The notes: generated from the sequence alone by a model not told the origin. Counted from the first letter of the stretch, positions 12,031 to 30,613 are shown. The stretch is DNA of 64,000 nucleotides from Saururus chinensis (GCA_035235625.1 CP141145.1:37428668-37492667); one strand, 5' to 3'. Numbers and translations: made by a program.

Positions 12031-12949
12031 TGTAACGCCCGAGATTTTTCATCCCTTTTTCTCAAAACTCATAGAAATTTTTTTTTTCCATAAATCGGAG
12101 TCAAAACGATAAAATCCAAAACCTGTTTATAATTTAAAACATCATACGGTTAAACATCGTACGGCCAAATCAAATATCCTCAGGCGCTACCCGAAAACAC
12201 ACGTACGAATAAATTTTGTTATGATCATAGACTTTTAAATACAAATCACTCCCGGGCATCCCTGAGTACAAGTCCCCTAACAGTCCACTAACTGATCCAA
12301 ATGAAAGTCCAGATAAACATCAAGACGTCTCGTCTCACCCAATACAGGAGATCGTGGCATAAATAAACTCGCAGAGAGTCAAGCTGATACCTGAGTCAAC
12401 GGGAATCAATCCACCGCTGAAACGAGCGTCCATCTCCAGGAGCTCTCCGCACAACCTGCAAAACCTCCCGTACAACGGGGCTAAAAATAGTAGGGTGAGT
12501 ATTTTCATACTCAGTAGGAAAATACCCAGTAGGGGAAATCCCAAACGGTGAACTCCATAAGTTCATAAATCCATGCGTCATGCAACTCAAACATGAAGCA
12601 GTCAACATAATATAATCATAACATGCTCAAACGCATACGATCATACCAAAGGCACCATCGTGCCACAGACATACCGAAGGCACCATCGTGCCAGAATCAT
12701 ACCAAAGGCACCATCGTGCCAAAATCATACAATCCAATCAACTTACATAAACACCCTTATCTAGGGTCATACAACTTACTCGTACCACCGTACGCATACT
12801 CGTACAACATACGCATACTTGTACAACCTTACTCGTACAATCGTATGCTCACTCATACAGCTTACACATACATGTACGACCTTACTCGTACAATCAGACT
12901 CGTACGACCTCACTCGTACAGTCTGCACAAAATCATACTTACTGTCTTA

Positions 12950-13190
12950 CTCAGAAACATATTCTCACAATCGTACTCATACTCTTACAGTCGTGCTCAT
13001 ACTCATACGCTTACAGTCTTACTCATACTCATACGCTTACAGTCTTACTCATACTCATACACTTACAGTCCTGCTCATACTCATACACTTACAGTCTTAC
13101 TCATACTCATACGCTTACAGTCTTACTCATACTCATACGCTTACAGTCTTACTCATACACATACAGTCGTACTCACACTCATACAGTCGT
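12950..13190 (-). repeat. ~30-bp minisatellite inside the long LTR (about 8-9 units)
   Basis: Units of CTTACAGTCTTACTCATACT with a CATACG tail recur through the block. The counterpart at 6925-7015 in the other copy has about three units. Overlapping frames reading HTHTLTVLLI-like repeats come from the array. Confidence 0.8.
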
Positions 13191-13436
13191 ACTCATAATC
13201 GTACACATATCAACGACCACTGAAGCTCATTACAACTAATAAGCTCCAGCGTCGAAATGGAAAAGAATGCCACTGGGGCAACACCTTAACCTCCGGGGAG
13301 TGACTAGACGCCATGGACTTTTCCGAAGGTAAGGCACACCAATGCTCATGGGGCACTGGATCAAACAGGTAAGAGTAGATCCATGATACTACTTACCTGA
13401 GCGCGCAAACATAAACACCCACACATAAGGGGTCAT

Positions 13437-13575
13437 ACAGTTGCCCACCATAATGGGTCTTATAGTGCCATAGAATTGCCCACCATAATGGGTCTTATAG
13501 TGCCATAGAATTGCCCACCATAATGGGTCTTATAGTGCCATAGAATTGCCCACCATAATGGGTCTTATAGTGCCA
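13437..13575 (-). repeat. 34-bp tandem repeat inside the long LTR (4 units)
   Basis: Four nearly identical units contain CCCACCATAATGGGTC and TTATAGTGCCATAG. CCCACCATAATGGG is itself a dyad. Low divergence between units points to recent homogenisation. Confidence 0.85.
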
Positions 13576-13619
13576 TTGCCACTCTTGGGCAGAAACATAC
13601 AGTGCCACTCTTGGGCAGA

Positions 13620-13860
13620 AACATACAACGCTCTCAATAGAGCATCAAACGTCTGGGCTTACACAGCACACAGACCAAATCAGAAACATACGTCGCTCTC
13701 AGCAGAGCATCAGACGTCTGGGCTTCATACAGCACGCAGACAAAGTCAGAGACGTACATCGCTCTCAACAGAGCATCAAACATCTGGGCTTATACAACAC
13801 GCAGACCAAATCAGAAACGTCGCTCTCAGCAGAGCATCAGACGTCCGGTGCTCTACATAG
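13620..13860 (-). repeat. ~63-bp tandem repeat inside the long LTR (about 4 units)
   Basis: Units carry CGCTCTCAGCAGAGCATCAG, followed by an ACGTCTGGGCTTCATAC-like block. The related array at 6345-6520 has fewer units. Confidence 0.8.
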
Positions 13861-14619
13861 CACACAGACAACATCCCGCAGGATAAACACCATGGCAAGA
13901 CATGATAAATGCTCGGCCAACTCATCAGCGGCCAGCTCAAACACGGAACTTAATCCGTCGAACCCTCAGGTCTCAAACTCACAACGCTATCATTAGCTGT
14001 GCTTATAATTCAAGTTTGAATTAAATATATTATGCGGTACAATTATGCCACACAACTCACAGTCCTCGACTGGTCAAACCGAAGCTGAGCCCGATCCGAA
14101 ACCCAAGTTCGTTAGGGCAGCAGACTTCACTTACCCGTCCACATCATGGACAAAACTCATCGTACAACAAACCCTTACAGTCTTACACTTCGCCATCCAT
14201 CTTATGGCCAAAACCTCTTACACTGACATCTTCAAATAACGCTCCTCAGAGCCAACCCAGTTGTCGCCCTCTTACTTATATCTCACTTATTATACTTACT
14301 TTTCACTTCATAATCTGTACGTTATGCTTGTACAATTATGAACACTCTTACTGTCTGACAATCGCCCAACATACAATCCACCCCAAACTGATCCATTCTA
14401 ATCCTTACCCGTCATACTCTTATCCTCTGTCATACGCTTACACAACTGCATCCAAATTCAGACAGAGCTTCTATCACCTCTTACTGTCCATCACCCATAC
14501 CTCTGCCCACAAACACATACGCACATCCAAAGCATAGGCAAAATGCCATCATACATACGTATGTCTCACACATACGTATAACATATACATACGGTCATAC
14601 ATACATAACTTACAAACAT

Positions 14620-14830
14620 GCATGCTAGCCATCACTAGCACATGCATACACACGTCAAACATGCACGCTAGCCATCACTAGCACATGCATACATCAAACG
14701 TACACGCTAGTCATCTCTAGCACGTGCACACACATTCTTACATACTTCAAACATGCACGCTAGCCATCACTAGCACGTGCATAACCCATACATAGCATAC
14801 TGACATATTTGCTAGCCATCGCCAACGCAT
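14620..14830 (-). repeat. ~52-bp minisatellite inside the long LTR (about 5 units)
   Basis: The motif GCTAGCCATCACTAGCAC recurs about five times. It is the reverse complement of the nine-unit array at 5165-5590. Confidence 0.8.
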
Positions 14831-16119
14831 ACATAATCCACATCCATAAAACATGCATACATCTCATGCCTATCAATCATACCATACAATCATGCTTACA
14901 CGCACCTCATGCAATCGGATCGTTACTTAACATCCAAGCATGGAATCATACAATCCTAGCATGCTGCTACTCATTCAAAGCATGCTTCATGAATTTACGA
15001 GTTCAAAACTCCCCTACCTCGTAATCACGATGTTCGATGGCGAGCACCCGACGGTGGCGGCGTCGGCGGCGGAGTTGGCGGTCAAAACCGTTGCCTGGCT
15101 GAGAGAGCTGCTGTCCTGAGGATTTCAAAATGCGCCGGAACTATCACGGCCAAACAGAGTGTCAGATATCAATGCGGTAAAAATCCGCGATCCACGGCGG
15201 CACACTAGGGCGGCCGGGAGAAATCTCATGCCAACATAAGTGGCGGTGCGACCAGAAGTCAAGGGTGTACACTCTGAAGATCAGCCGGTGGCTAAAACGT
15301 GCTCAGCCGGCCACAAAGACATCGAAATCGGCCGTGGACAGCACCCAACGGCGACGATTTCGGTCAACAAAGGCCCACATAAGGGCGGAGAGCGTGGGGC
15401 AACGCTCGAGAACAAAGGAGAGGTGGAGGACGGCTCTAATGGTCAACTCCACTCAGTGGCAAAGCCAACCGATGGTTAGGCGGCACGAATGCGGCGCCTA
15501 AACCCAGAAGTACACGCGTGGCCACATGCACACGCGACCCAAAGGGCGGGGGAAATGGCTGAAATGAGGCGACTCAAGGCCCACAAAAGCCAACAGGGCT
15601 AAAGCCCTTAGCGGTGGCCAATCTAAGTGGCGACATCGCCGATCGCCACCCACAACCAAAACCCATGGTGCGGGCGGCTGTGCATCTCGCACGGCAGAGA
15701 GCAAGGGGAGGGTTCACGGTCGAGCAAAGGCCATGAGGCCGTCACTGGCCAAGGCCTGAGCAGGTGAACTCGTCCACCTTCTGTCAAGGTAAAACATACA
15801 AATTCTTGCCCGAGACCGTCCGGTACCGACGGCGTAAAATGGGCAAGAAGGGTCAACGGCACACATGCCGGTAAGGTGGACTAGCTGCGGCTACGGGCCG
15901 CAAGGCTGAACAAGACCCAGAGGGTGGCCCACTGGTGTCACCGGGCTGGGGCGGAGCCAAACTACGGTCCGCTAAATCAAATCCGGCGTCCGACTGATAA
16001 CGTCAGTCACCACGTCCAAAACGGACGTAGGCCAAAAATAGGGGACGACCGGAGAAAACCCGTAAGGGCTGAGCGGCCATGGGGGCGGCGGCTGAATCGG
16101 GCACGGAGGTGTAGCCCAC

Positions 16120-16640
16120 TGCCTTCGCCGGAGCAAGGCGGGACTGGGGGAAGGCCTAATCGGCCGCAGGTCACCGCCGGCGGCCACTGTTTGCCCAAAC
16201 AGTTCGTCGGCGGAACAGTGAACAGAGGGGGAAAGAGGGTGGGGCAGCAGTGCCGAGGCCCACCGGGCCGGGAGGAGGGGCTCCTCACCGTCGCCGGAGC
16301 AAGGCGGTGCCGGACGGAGGTCCAATCGGCCGCAGCTCGCCGCCGGCGGCCCCAAATCGCCCAAACAGTTCGCCGGCGGAAAAACAGGGCAGAGAGGGGA
16401 ATGAGGACGGGCGGCGGAACGGAGGCCCACCGGGCCGGGAGGAGGGGCTCCTCACCGTCGCCGGCCCGTGGCGGCGGCGGAACGGCGCGAACCAGAGTGG
16501 GGGCGGAAACAGGGCAACAGAAAGAGGGAGCGGGACGGCGGAGCTGGGGCCGTCCGGGGCCGGGGGGAGTGGCCTCCCGCCGTCGCCGGCCCATGGCGGA
16601 GCCGTGGGCGGCCGGCCGGCCCTCGCCGGCTCGCGGCGGC
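16120..16640 (-). repeat. GC-rich ~167-bp tandem repeat inside the long LTR
   Basis: The phrase CGCCGGAGCAAGGCGG, or its variant with CCCGTGGCGG, recurs near 16128, 16293, 16461 and 16575, giving a period of about 165-168 bases that shortens at the right side. Units also share a CGGCCGCAGGTCACCGCCGG-like block and a CCGGGCCGGGAGGAGGGGCT block. Dense CpG explains the long overlapping open frames on both strands. The matching region in the older copy (3700-5000) is much less GC-rich. Confidence 0.75.
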
Positions 16641-17136
16641 GGCGGAATCGCAATAACACAGTAAAAGGGGCTCACCGGAAAAGTGGGGGCGGAGCGGCCG
16701 TGGGCGGCCGAGGCAGTGGCCTCTCGGCGTCGCACCGCCGGGGCGGAGCCTGTGCCGGCGTCCAGTGGCCTGCCGGCGGCCGGTGGCGGCCGGGCACAGT
16801 GAAAAGGCGGAATGGGGGGGGGGGCGGTACTGTTCACAATTTCCTTCTGGATCGGGCCGAGCCCGATGTTTTAACTGTGATTCTTTTATTTTTTCCACGT
16901 ACGTCCCCAACGCGCGTTAACCCACTGGTTACGCGTCGAACCTCCAAAATTCGCGCCGTAAGCGCGCAGCGAGGCCCGTGGCCCGCGACTAAGCCCCACA
17001 CCCGACTCTACGGGTATAAATATGGGGAAAAGACACAAATACCCATACGCTGAAACGTCACATTTTTCTGCCGAAAATGACCAGAAAAATGGCAGAAAAA
17101 TCCCAGAAAATCGTAGAAAAATCAGGGACCTTACAA

Positions 17137-17315
17137 TATGAGCCCGGGCTCACGCGCGTTGGCATGTATCTGCGTGTGCCCGGGCTTATTTGGCCATCAG
17201 ATTTACATCCGATGGCCCATCAAACTCACAGGGCATTTAAACCTGTGAGTTTGATGAGCCGACGGCTCAATGAGCTCGGGCACGCCAACACACGTGAACC
17301 CGTGCTTATATTAAC
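17137..17315. mobile_element. Foldback (MITE-like) element hit at its left tip by the long LTR
   Basis: The two halves are imperfect reverse complements. The outer arms share a CGGGNTCACGNGNGTTGGC block, and the inner arms a near-perfect CATCAAACTCACAGG / CCTGTGAGTTTGATG stem around a ~9-base loop at 17235. The left tip continues on the far side of the 12031-17135 LTR (TTATATG next to AGCCCGGG). There is no coding capacity. The family is not recognised. Confidence 0.65.
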
Positions 17316-17318
17316 TTT

Positions 17319-23559
<6,241 letters not shown>

Positions 23560-23585
23560 GGAGAGCACGCTGAGCCGGCTTGGGC

Positions 23586-23593
23586 ATTATATA
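23586..23593 (-). promoter_or_regulatory. TATA box of the phosphatase gene
   Basis: TATATAAT on the minus strand, in a GC-rich surround, lies 166 bases upstream of the main ATG. The distance to a start site near 23555 fits a plant core promoter. Confidence 0.6.
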
Positions 23594-23599
23594 CGGAAC

Positions 23600-26500
23600 G
23601 AGTCAAGGTGGGCAACCGCGATGACTGTCCGTGGCTGCGCTCGTCCGCCCCACTTCCTTCCAGATGTGGGATTATTCCCGACGCCTTCCATTTTTCGACA
23701 CTTGTTCTGGGGGCGGTGGGGACCACTTTCCTTTTTGCTAAATCGACGCTGACGGGATTTGTGAAAGGCAGAGGGATACATAAATTAAAAAAAAACCTAC
23801 GTGTAAGTGTGTAACGCTTTAGCGGGACTGACATTGGCGCGCACTGGGTTGGATTAGAAATTAGTTGAAGACATTATTTGCTACTCGAGTGCCCGACAAG
23901 GATTTATTTAAATTTTATAAGAATTATTCATTCTCGTGATCGACTAGGCATATTCCGGTATATGCCTAGCGCTGTTAAGTAGGTAGATTGAACTTATCCC
24001 ACTAATCAAATATTTCTTTTATTTTAAAATAAGTATCTTATTAAAAAAATTATTTTAACCTAAAATAAGTGCCTAATTTGTTTAGCTATTAACCACTTTT
24101 GTTTTTTTTACATAAAAATATTTTCTCCATTAACATAGTCGCCGGTTACTGTCTGTATAAGTTGGCTCATCATTCTTATATTAATGGTTATATTTAAAAA
24201 TATAATAAATTTTTTTAATGATAAAATTTACATCTAAGAGAAGAAAAATTAACTTTATAATATTTTTTTAAGTATATAATTATTTAAATTAAATAAAATA
24301 TAATTATTAATATAAAATATTTTTTTGTCAAATGGAGCTACTAATTTAAGATAGAGGGAGTAATTTTCATGTATATTTTTTAATATATTTTGTTTACTTT
24401 TTATGTGTTGATAAATAAAAATTAATTTGAAAAGTTTTGAATCCTATGAAGTATTTAAATATTTATGTTTTAAAATAGGACACTAATTTCAATATTAATG
24501 AGAAAGTAAATATTTTTTCTTCAAGTAGGTTTTTTTTAGAAGAATTTATATATATTCATCTTAGCAAATTTTATACTCCCTATGTTCCATATTAATAACT
24601 TTATTTAATTTTTTTAAAATGAACTAAAATTAATTCATCTTTAAAATCATATATATTTATGTTGATATGATGAAATGGGTTTAATGATATCCATATAATA
24701 TTATAAAAGTATTTTGATGGTATTATAAATTTGACTTAAAAGTAAATAATTGAAAAGGTTTAAGATATGGACATTTTGCTACATTAACACGAAGACATAA
24801 AAATTTTCTTATTGGGAGTTAAGAATAGGAGAAAAGACTAAAGAGGCCTATCACGCGCATTATTTTCTATTGCAAAATACTATTTTTACTATTTAAAATA
24901 AGAACTTTGTTATTTGTACCTTGTTGAACTCCTCTAATACAAAATATTATTTTTATTATTTTAAAAAAAGTGACTATTTGCACCTAGTTGAATTCCTTTG
25001 TCCCCTAATTTTTATTTACTCTAGCCAGATTTATTTAAAATTTTCACCTATCCCCTACATCTGAATTCTATTTTTTAATCTCTTTCTCCTATCCCCTACA
25101 CTCCCATTCTTGTCTACTTCGGATACATACTCCAACTTTAGCCTCACTCCCCCCTCCCCCTTCTTCTTCTTCCACCTCTTCTTCTGTTTTTTCTCCTTCA
25201 TTTACATTTTCAACACACATACTATGCCTGCAACTAGTGGCTAGGCTAGCCCATACTAGATATAGACACAGCCTGGCTGGTCGTGGCTCAACTAGGGCCA
25301 CCGTGGATCGCAACTCAGCCTTGGCTATAGCCTAGCTAAGAATGACTAAACTAGATAAATTTAGTCGCAACTGATCACTTTGGTCTTGTTGCTTTTATCT
25401 ATATCAATGACATGGTGAAGTAACACATCTTAGTAGCCGAAACACATGAATCAGACCAAATAAAATAGTTGCTAGGCTATGAAGGAAGAAAAGTGTTCAA
25501 GACGCCTTTGAAAAACTTTTGTGTGGATATGGCTTCGGTACTGTAGTTGGAGAGAGAGATTCTCTTAGAGGTTCAGGTTGAAGGGGGGAGTAGAAGAAAT
25601 TTATGAGAGAATGACGAGGTATTGGAGGAAAAAATAAGAACAAAACAATTTTTAGTCTATCTGGATCACATAAGAATTTAATGGGGTATAAAATAGCCAC
25701 ATTTAAATAAATATATTATATTTTTCTAAAATTTCACTTTAATTAGAAGCTATTATTGCATAGCCGTCGTGCTTTAACTTTTTAACGTTGGGGGGCCCAT
25801 GAAAGGGTGGTGATACACTCAATTGGCTTGACCGTGGAGTTTTGAAGAAGATACAGCTAGCATTACCAAGATAGCAATTTCCAAGTGAAAAAATTTTAAT
25901 CCACGGGCTTTGCATATGAAGACCATGTCCATGATCATGACCCCGCAGGTTCGTCCCTGGATTGTATAACGTGTGGCATCACCTAATTCCAACGTCCACA
26001 CCCACAGTATGAAATATAATCTGAATCTTGACTAACTAATGCTATTTGCCGTCCCAATATCTCAGGTTGTATTCATCACTACTGTGTTTTGACATTGTGA
26101 TTCCCAGAAAGTCACGGTTATCATGCGCACAATTGGATATATGTAACGTGAGATACGACTTACGAGTACATATGAAAGAGAAGGAGAAAATTTTGCCTCT
26201 TGGCTGATGCAATGGACGAGGCCGGGCCTAGCTGATGCTACTGCTACTGCTGATGTTTTTGGCCAATGCCGTGGCCTTAGAAAAAGAGGGGCATACCCAC
26301 TATTAATTGACCCAGATCACTGGTAGTTCAGTAGTTGGTCCTCGGTCCATCTTTGCATACTTTATAATACTCCAATAATCTCCACTTTTTCATAAGAAAA
26401 AGAAGCCCCCAGTGATCACTCGATCAAGTGAATATGCTATATATTTGGGCCATATATGAGAATTGACGTTGCAACTGTTCTCATCTTGCTTACTTTGAGC

Positions 26501-27089
26501 ATGTAGACAAAAGAAAACGATCAAAAGAGAGTAAACAAAGAAAAGTAGGGGCAAAGCCACGCAGGATAAGGTGTCCTGATATATGAATTCTGTTCAAGGA
26601 AAATGCTGCATGGCGTGTTGCGCATCAGTTTTTTTCATCAACCGTCTGCTTAATTTATTCTTCGTTTAGAAAGCGTCAAAGTATCAATCTAGACTTTGAA
26701 CAATGGAAGAAACAGTAATCTAATGCGGCTGTTGTTTCTCTTGTTTATCTTGATTGTCCTTGCCTTTGTGCCTTACGTGGTATAGCTTGTTTCTTTAAAG
26801 CTTGACTGCCTGTCCCTCAGCTTCAAAAGCGTGGCCATGTGCGACCATCCACCACCGTGCATGCATTCCCAGGGCCAAAATCAAACCATTTTGTGGACCC
26901 TGGTTGGCGCCCTGTCCCTCTCTCTTTTGCATGCCTCTGTCTATCCGCATCCAATCAATTATTTCTCCCTCTCTTCCCTTCTGTCATTTGTCCCCGTCCC
27001 GTGGTCACACCCAAGCATCAACAAGGACCTGGCGCGGAAGCTATAGAGACGCTTTTTGCTCATTTTTCTCTTTTGTAGATAAATGATAG
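23600..27089. other. Intergenic region upstream of the phosphatase gene
   Basis: 23600-23830 is probably the proximal promoter. 24000-25060 is AT-rich and holds MITE-like pieces (24060-24362, and a TACTCCCTATGTTCC start at 24575). 25060-27089 looks like low-copy DNA with pyrimidine tracts at 25130-25200 and 26930-26990. I see no gene with a recognisable family. The 94-codon frame at 26802-27086 has no homologue I know. Confidence 0.5.
24060..24362 (+). repeat. Stowaway-like MITE, second copy
   Basis: It begins with the CCTAAAATAAGTGCCTA block shared with 1865 and ends with GATAGAGGGAGTA, a diverged form of the GACGGAGGGAGTA end at 2056-2068. The middle is AT-rich. The left terminal inverted repeat is weak. 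Confidence 0.45.
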
Positions 27090-27856
27090 TACTTATAAGA
27101 AAAAAGATTACTAACCATGCCGTCATTAATAATTTCATTGTATACTCATTTTCTATACATATTAAAAAACATCACTAGTAGGCAATAGTAGGGCTATTAA
27201 AAATATTTTTTTGCGTTGTTAATATAAAATTATTAGCAGCATTTTTGAGCAAGCATGGCTAATAATATATTATTAATAATTATAAAAAAATTAGAAAAAA
27301 ACCTTATTAGAAAAATAATTTTAAAAAATAATAACATTAATTACGATGCTTTAAAAAGCGTCACTAATAAGAAAAAAATAAAAAATATCGCTAATAAGAG
27401 AATATATAAAAAAATTGTTTTAGCTACACTTTTAAAAACGACACTAATAACAAAAATATATTAAAAAAAAACCTCGCAGGCAGGATGACTAGTGGCATGG
27501 TAATTTGGCACTGCTCTTCCGGCATGGACAAGGGAGGGGGAGTTGGACTACAGCACCTGGATGGCATAGGAGATGGAAGGGGAGAAACAAAGGAGGGGAG
27601 GGGAGGGGAGGAGAGGAGAGGGAGGGGGAACCGGGTCAGGAGGGAGGAGGTGTGGATTCCTGCAGGGGAGCCAGACTCTGACACCCGAAAGAGGGGGGAG
27701 CCAGACTGGAACGCGGAGCCCCCTCCTCCAACTGTGTCAATGAAGAGGGTGGGGGCATAGGAGGGGACTGAGGGATGGGGGCAAGCTGGGGGGGGGGAGG
27801 GGGGGGGGAGGAGCAAGAGGGAGGAGAGGGGTTGGGAGCTGGACTCTGACACCCAG

Positions 27857-29467
27857 TGTAATAACCCTAATTTCTAACACGATCTTCTTATATGTTTTGA
27901 TATTTATAATTTTCTTAAGTATTGGTTAGACCTTGTGGAGACGAGCGTAATAAGTCTTAAAATGCGAAGATCGGAGGTCGGGAGCAAAAGTTACAACCTC
28001 TGGGAACGTGTTCAACCGGCAGACCCACTTTCAAAATTTAGGTGGAACGGTTCTTAAATAGTTTAGTATCGTAGGGCTCGTGATTACGAACTCAACGGTA
28101 CCAAGAACGCGCAAATCGAAGTTCAGGATAGGAAGTTACGATTTTTAAAATTTTTAGGAATTAAAAATTATAAAATAATATTTTTCGGCGCGGCGCAGCG
28201 CAACGTGTAGCATGTGCCACACGGCGCGCGCGTCGAAAGCATGATGACCGCGCGTTCGCGGTGACGAACGCATATTCGTCACGCGCGAACGTAGTTTCGT
28301 CGGTGCAGGCCAGATTTTCTGGCGGCGCCGGTGGGCGCCCACCGGAATATTCCCCTCCTCACCTATATATACCCTTGCCGGCCATATTTCTCACCCATAT
28401 CCGATTTTTAACCCCTTCACTGTTTTCACCATTCCCGACCCGTTTTAAGTCCGATTTTCACGTTTCAAGACCCGTTTCCTACTAATTCAAGGGTGCTCTA
28501 TGCACCGGAAGCGTTACTTTCTCGAGACGACCCTTCTAAGACCTCAAAAAACGTGCCCCTTCACTAATCTTCCCTTTTCATCTTTTTACTATTTCTGGGT
28601 CATTCCTAACCCTTTTTAACCCCTTCCAAAGCCCTACCCTACTAAATCAAGGGCATTCTACGCGTTGGAGTGGTTATTCTACCAAAATTCTTGCTCGAAG
28701 GCTGATATATTAAGGCGAGACTCTCTTTACTCTACCAGGAGATTTTCGCACGTGTTATAGGTAGGTAGTTTTAAATTCTAATCGTATGCCGAGATTTTGA
28801 CTCGCTAAAGTTTTACTAAAAGTTTTCTGTTACTTTATGAAAACAAAAGCTCTGACTTCAAAATCATCTCCTCTTTTCGAAAATTTCTTCGAGTTTTGGG
28901 CAATCGTGCCGTCTGGATAGTTCTCGGTTCTTCGGAGCTAAGAATTATTATGATTTTGGATACCGCCAAATTTAGCATCTGGCGCGCACAGGATTGGGAT
29001 GGCATGGGTAAATCCCTTCCTTTCAGTCTCGCGTCGCCCCATGGGCGCGGGTGTAAGTCGTCTGGTATCACGGCATTCTGTGATTGTGTTTTCAGGTTTT
29101 CCGGATGATTTCCAAAAAGAAAAAAATGGCATGTGCACGAAGCATATTCTTAGAACTTAATTCGACCTACTGAGTACGAATTTACTCACCTACCCTCAGA
29201 CTCTGCAGGTGTTTCACTCGAATCTGAAGGAGTCAACAAAGGGTTCCTTTAAATTACAGTTTTGTACTACTGTTTTTGTACTTATGTAAATTATTGTATT
29301 GACCAATGTACAAAGGCATGTGATGCCTAATTTTGACAATCTTTGTATAATACAAAGTATGTTGTAATTACTGTTTTAGTACACGGTGATCCTTGGCAAT
29401 TGTAATTAAATTTTATTACGTTTTCAAAAATTGTTTTCTTTTATTCGAAAATATGAGAAACGTTACA
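27857..29467 (+). mobile_element. Solo LTR (1.61 kb) inside the CACTA-like element
   Basis: The ends are TGTAATAACC and AAACGTTACA, with a perfect 5-bp duplication CCCAG at 27852-27856 and 29468-29472. In order it holds a GC-rich block with dyads (28190-28340, including TGACG...CGTCA), a TATATATA box near 28364, and a CTACTGAGTA/TACTCACC stem-loop (29168-29190) followed by a CTCTGCAGG site. It looks whole as an LTR. No internal region is present. The layout matches the solo LTRs at 7673 and 33532. Confidence 0.88.
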
Positions 29468-30059
29468 CCCAGAGCCCCCACCTTCGGCGACACTAGTTGG
29501 TGGGGGGAGAAAGGGATACAGAGGAAGGGAGGGGCAAGCAAGGAAGGGGCGGACCGGGGAGGGGGACAACGACAAGGGGTGAGTTGGAATCTGGTGCGGG
29601 AACCGTACTCTTGATGCTTGGCGCCCCCTCCTCCAACGGCAGCAATGGAAAAGGTGAGGAGGAAGGGAAACAAATGAGGGGAATGGGGGGAGGCGGGAGC
29701 GAGAGGGAGAGGGGGTAGGGAGCTGGAATCTAGTAGAGGAACCTGACTCCTGCACCTAGAGCCCCCTCCTCTTACCAGGGAGGAGGGAGGGGGCACGGTG
29801 GACAGGAGGTGTCAACGACAAATAGTTGTTTGGGGGAGAAATGAGGAGGGCGGGAGGTTTAACCGTGGCCAGGCAAAATTTTGTTAAGTGCACGTGGTAA
29901 ATTTTGCGAGCGAATTCACTTATATCAAAATTCATTTGCAATGCTTTCTAAGCGTCGCAAATGATCCTTTTAGCAACATTTAGCTATAACATCACTAGAA
30001 GTAACATTATTAGCGACATTTATTTCTATACGTCACTAATAATCAAAGAAAGGAGGGAA

Positions 30060-30060
<1 letters not shown>

Positions 30061-30118
<58 letters not shown>

Positions 30119-30140
30119 AGAGGGAGGAGGGAGAGAGAAA
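30061..30140. repeat. (GA)n-rich tract
   Basis: A nearly pure purine tract, mainly GA repeats with AAG interruptions, within the CACTA-like element. Confidence 0.9.
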
Positions 30141-30567
30141 AAGTAAAATGAGTATTTTAAAAAAATTATGTTTAGCCTATTTGTGACCGCAAATAGTGCT
30201 AACAGTTGTGATGCTTTTAAAAAGATAGTGCAATTATTATTACTATTTGAGTGTCGCAAATAGTAATTTTATTAAAAAAATATTTTTTAGACTATTTGCG
30301 ATGCTCACAAGAAGCGTTGCAAACAATAGTAACAATTGTGACGCTATGGAGTTAGTGGCACAAATGTTACTACTATTTGCATATTTGCAATGTTTCTTGT
30401 AAGCTTCACAAATAGTCTAAAAAATATTATTATAATGAACCATATTATTTGCGACACTCTCTAAAGAGCATCGCAAATAGGCTAAAAATATTTTTTAAAA
30501 TAGCTATTTTTTTCTCTCTCTCTTCACACACTCTCTTCTCCCGCTCACTCTCTTTTCTCTCTCTCAT

Positions 30568-30569
<2 letters not shown>

Positions 30570-30608
<39 letters not shown>
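30570..30608. repeat. (TA)n microsatellite
   Basis: An uninterrupted TA run of about 19-20 units inside the right part of the CACTA-like element. Confidence 0.95.

Positions 30609-30613
<5 letters not shown>

Larger units (their letters stand above)
12031..17135 (-). mobile_element. Long solo LTR (5.1 kb), youngest copy of its family
   Basis: The ends are TGTAACGCCC and GGACCTTACA, with a perfect 5-bp duplication ATATG at 12026-12030 and 17136-17140. It is the inverse-orientation counterpart of 3324-9933. It looks whole as an LTR, with no nested insertion, and is still rich in CpG, notably in 15030-17000. There is a TATAAATA stretch near 17018, a GAGTAT/ATACTC stem-loop at 12493-12518, and tandem arrays at 12640-12740, 12950-13190, 13437-13575, 13620-13860, 14620-14830 and 16120-16640. 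Long open frames in the GC-rich part exist in several frames at once and show no protein family, so I do not call genes there. No internal retrotransposon genes are present. Confidence 0.88.

Noticed and set aside
12623-13223. 191- and 134-codon frames rich in HTHTLTVLLI
   Set aside because: They are translations of the ~30-bp minisatellite in the long LTR.
15924-17053. Long open frames up to 276 codons on both strands
   Set aside because: They lie in the GC-rich ~167-bp repeats of a solo LTR, are open in several frames at once, and show no domain; GC-rich DNA has few stop codons.
23811-23830. TGTAACGCTTTAGC as another LTR start
   Set aside because: Only the first eight bases resemble LTR ends; no matching end, duplication, TATA box or stem-loop follows.
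26802-27086. 94-codon frame with several overlapping frames as a gene
   Set aside because: There is no domain, no splice or promoter context I could support, and three overlapping frames of similar length.
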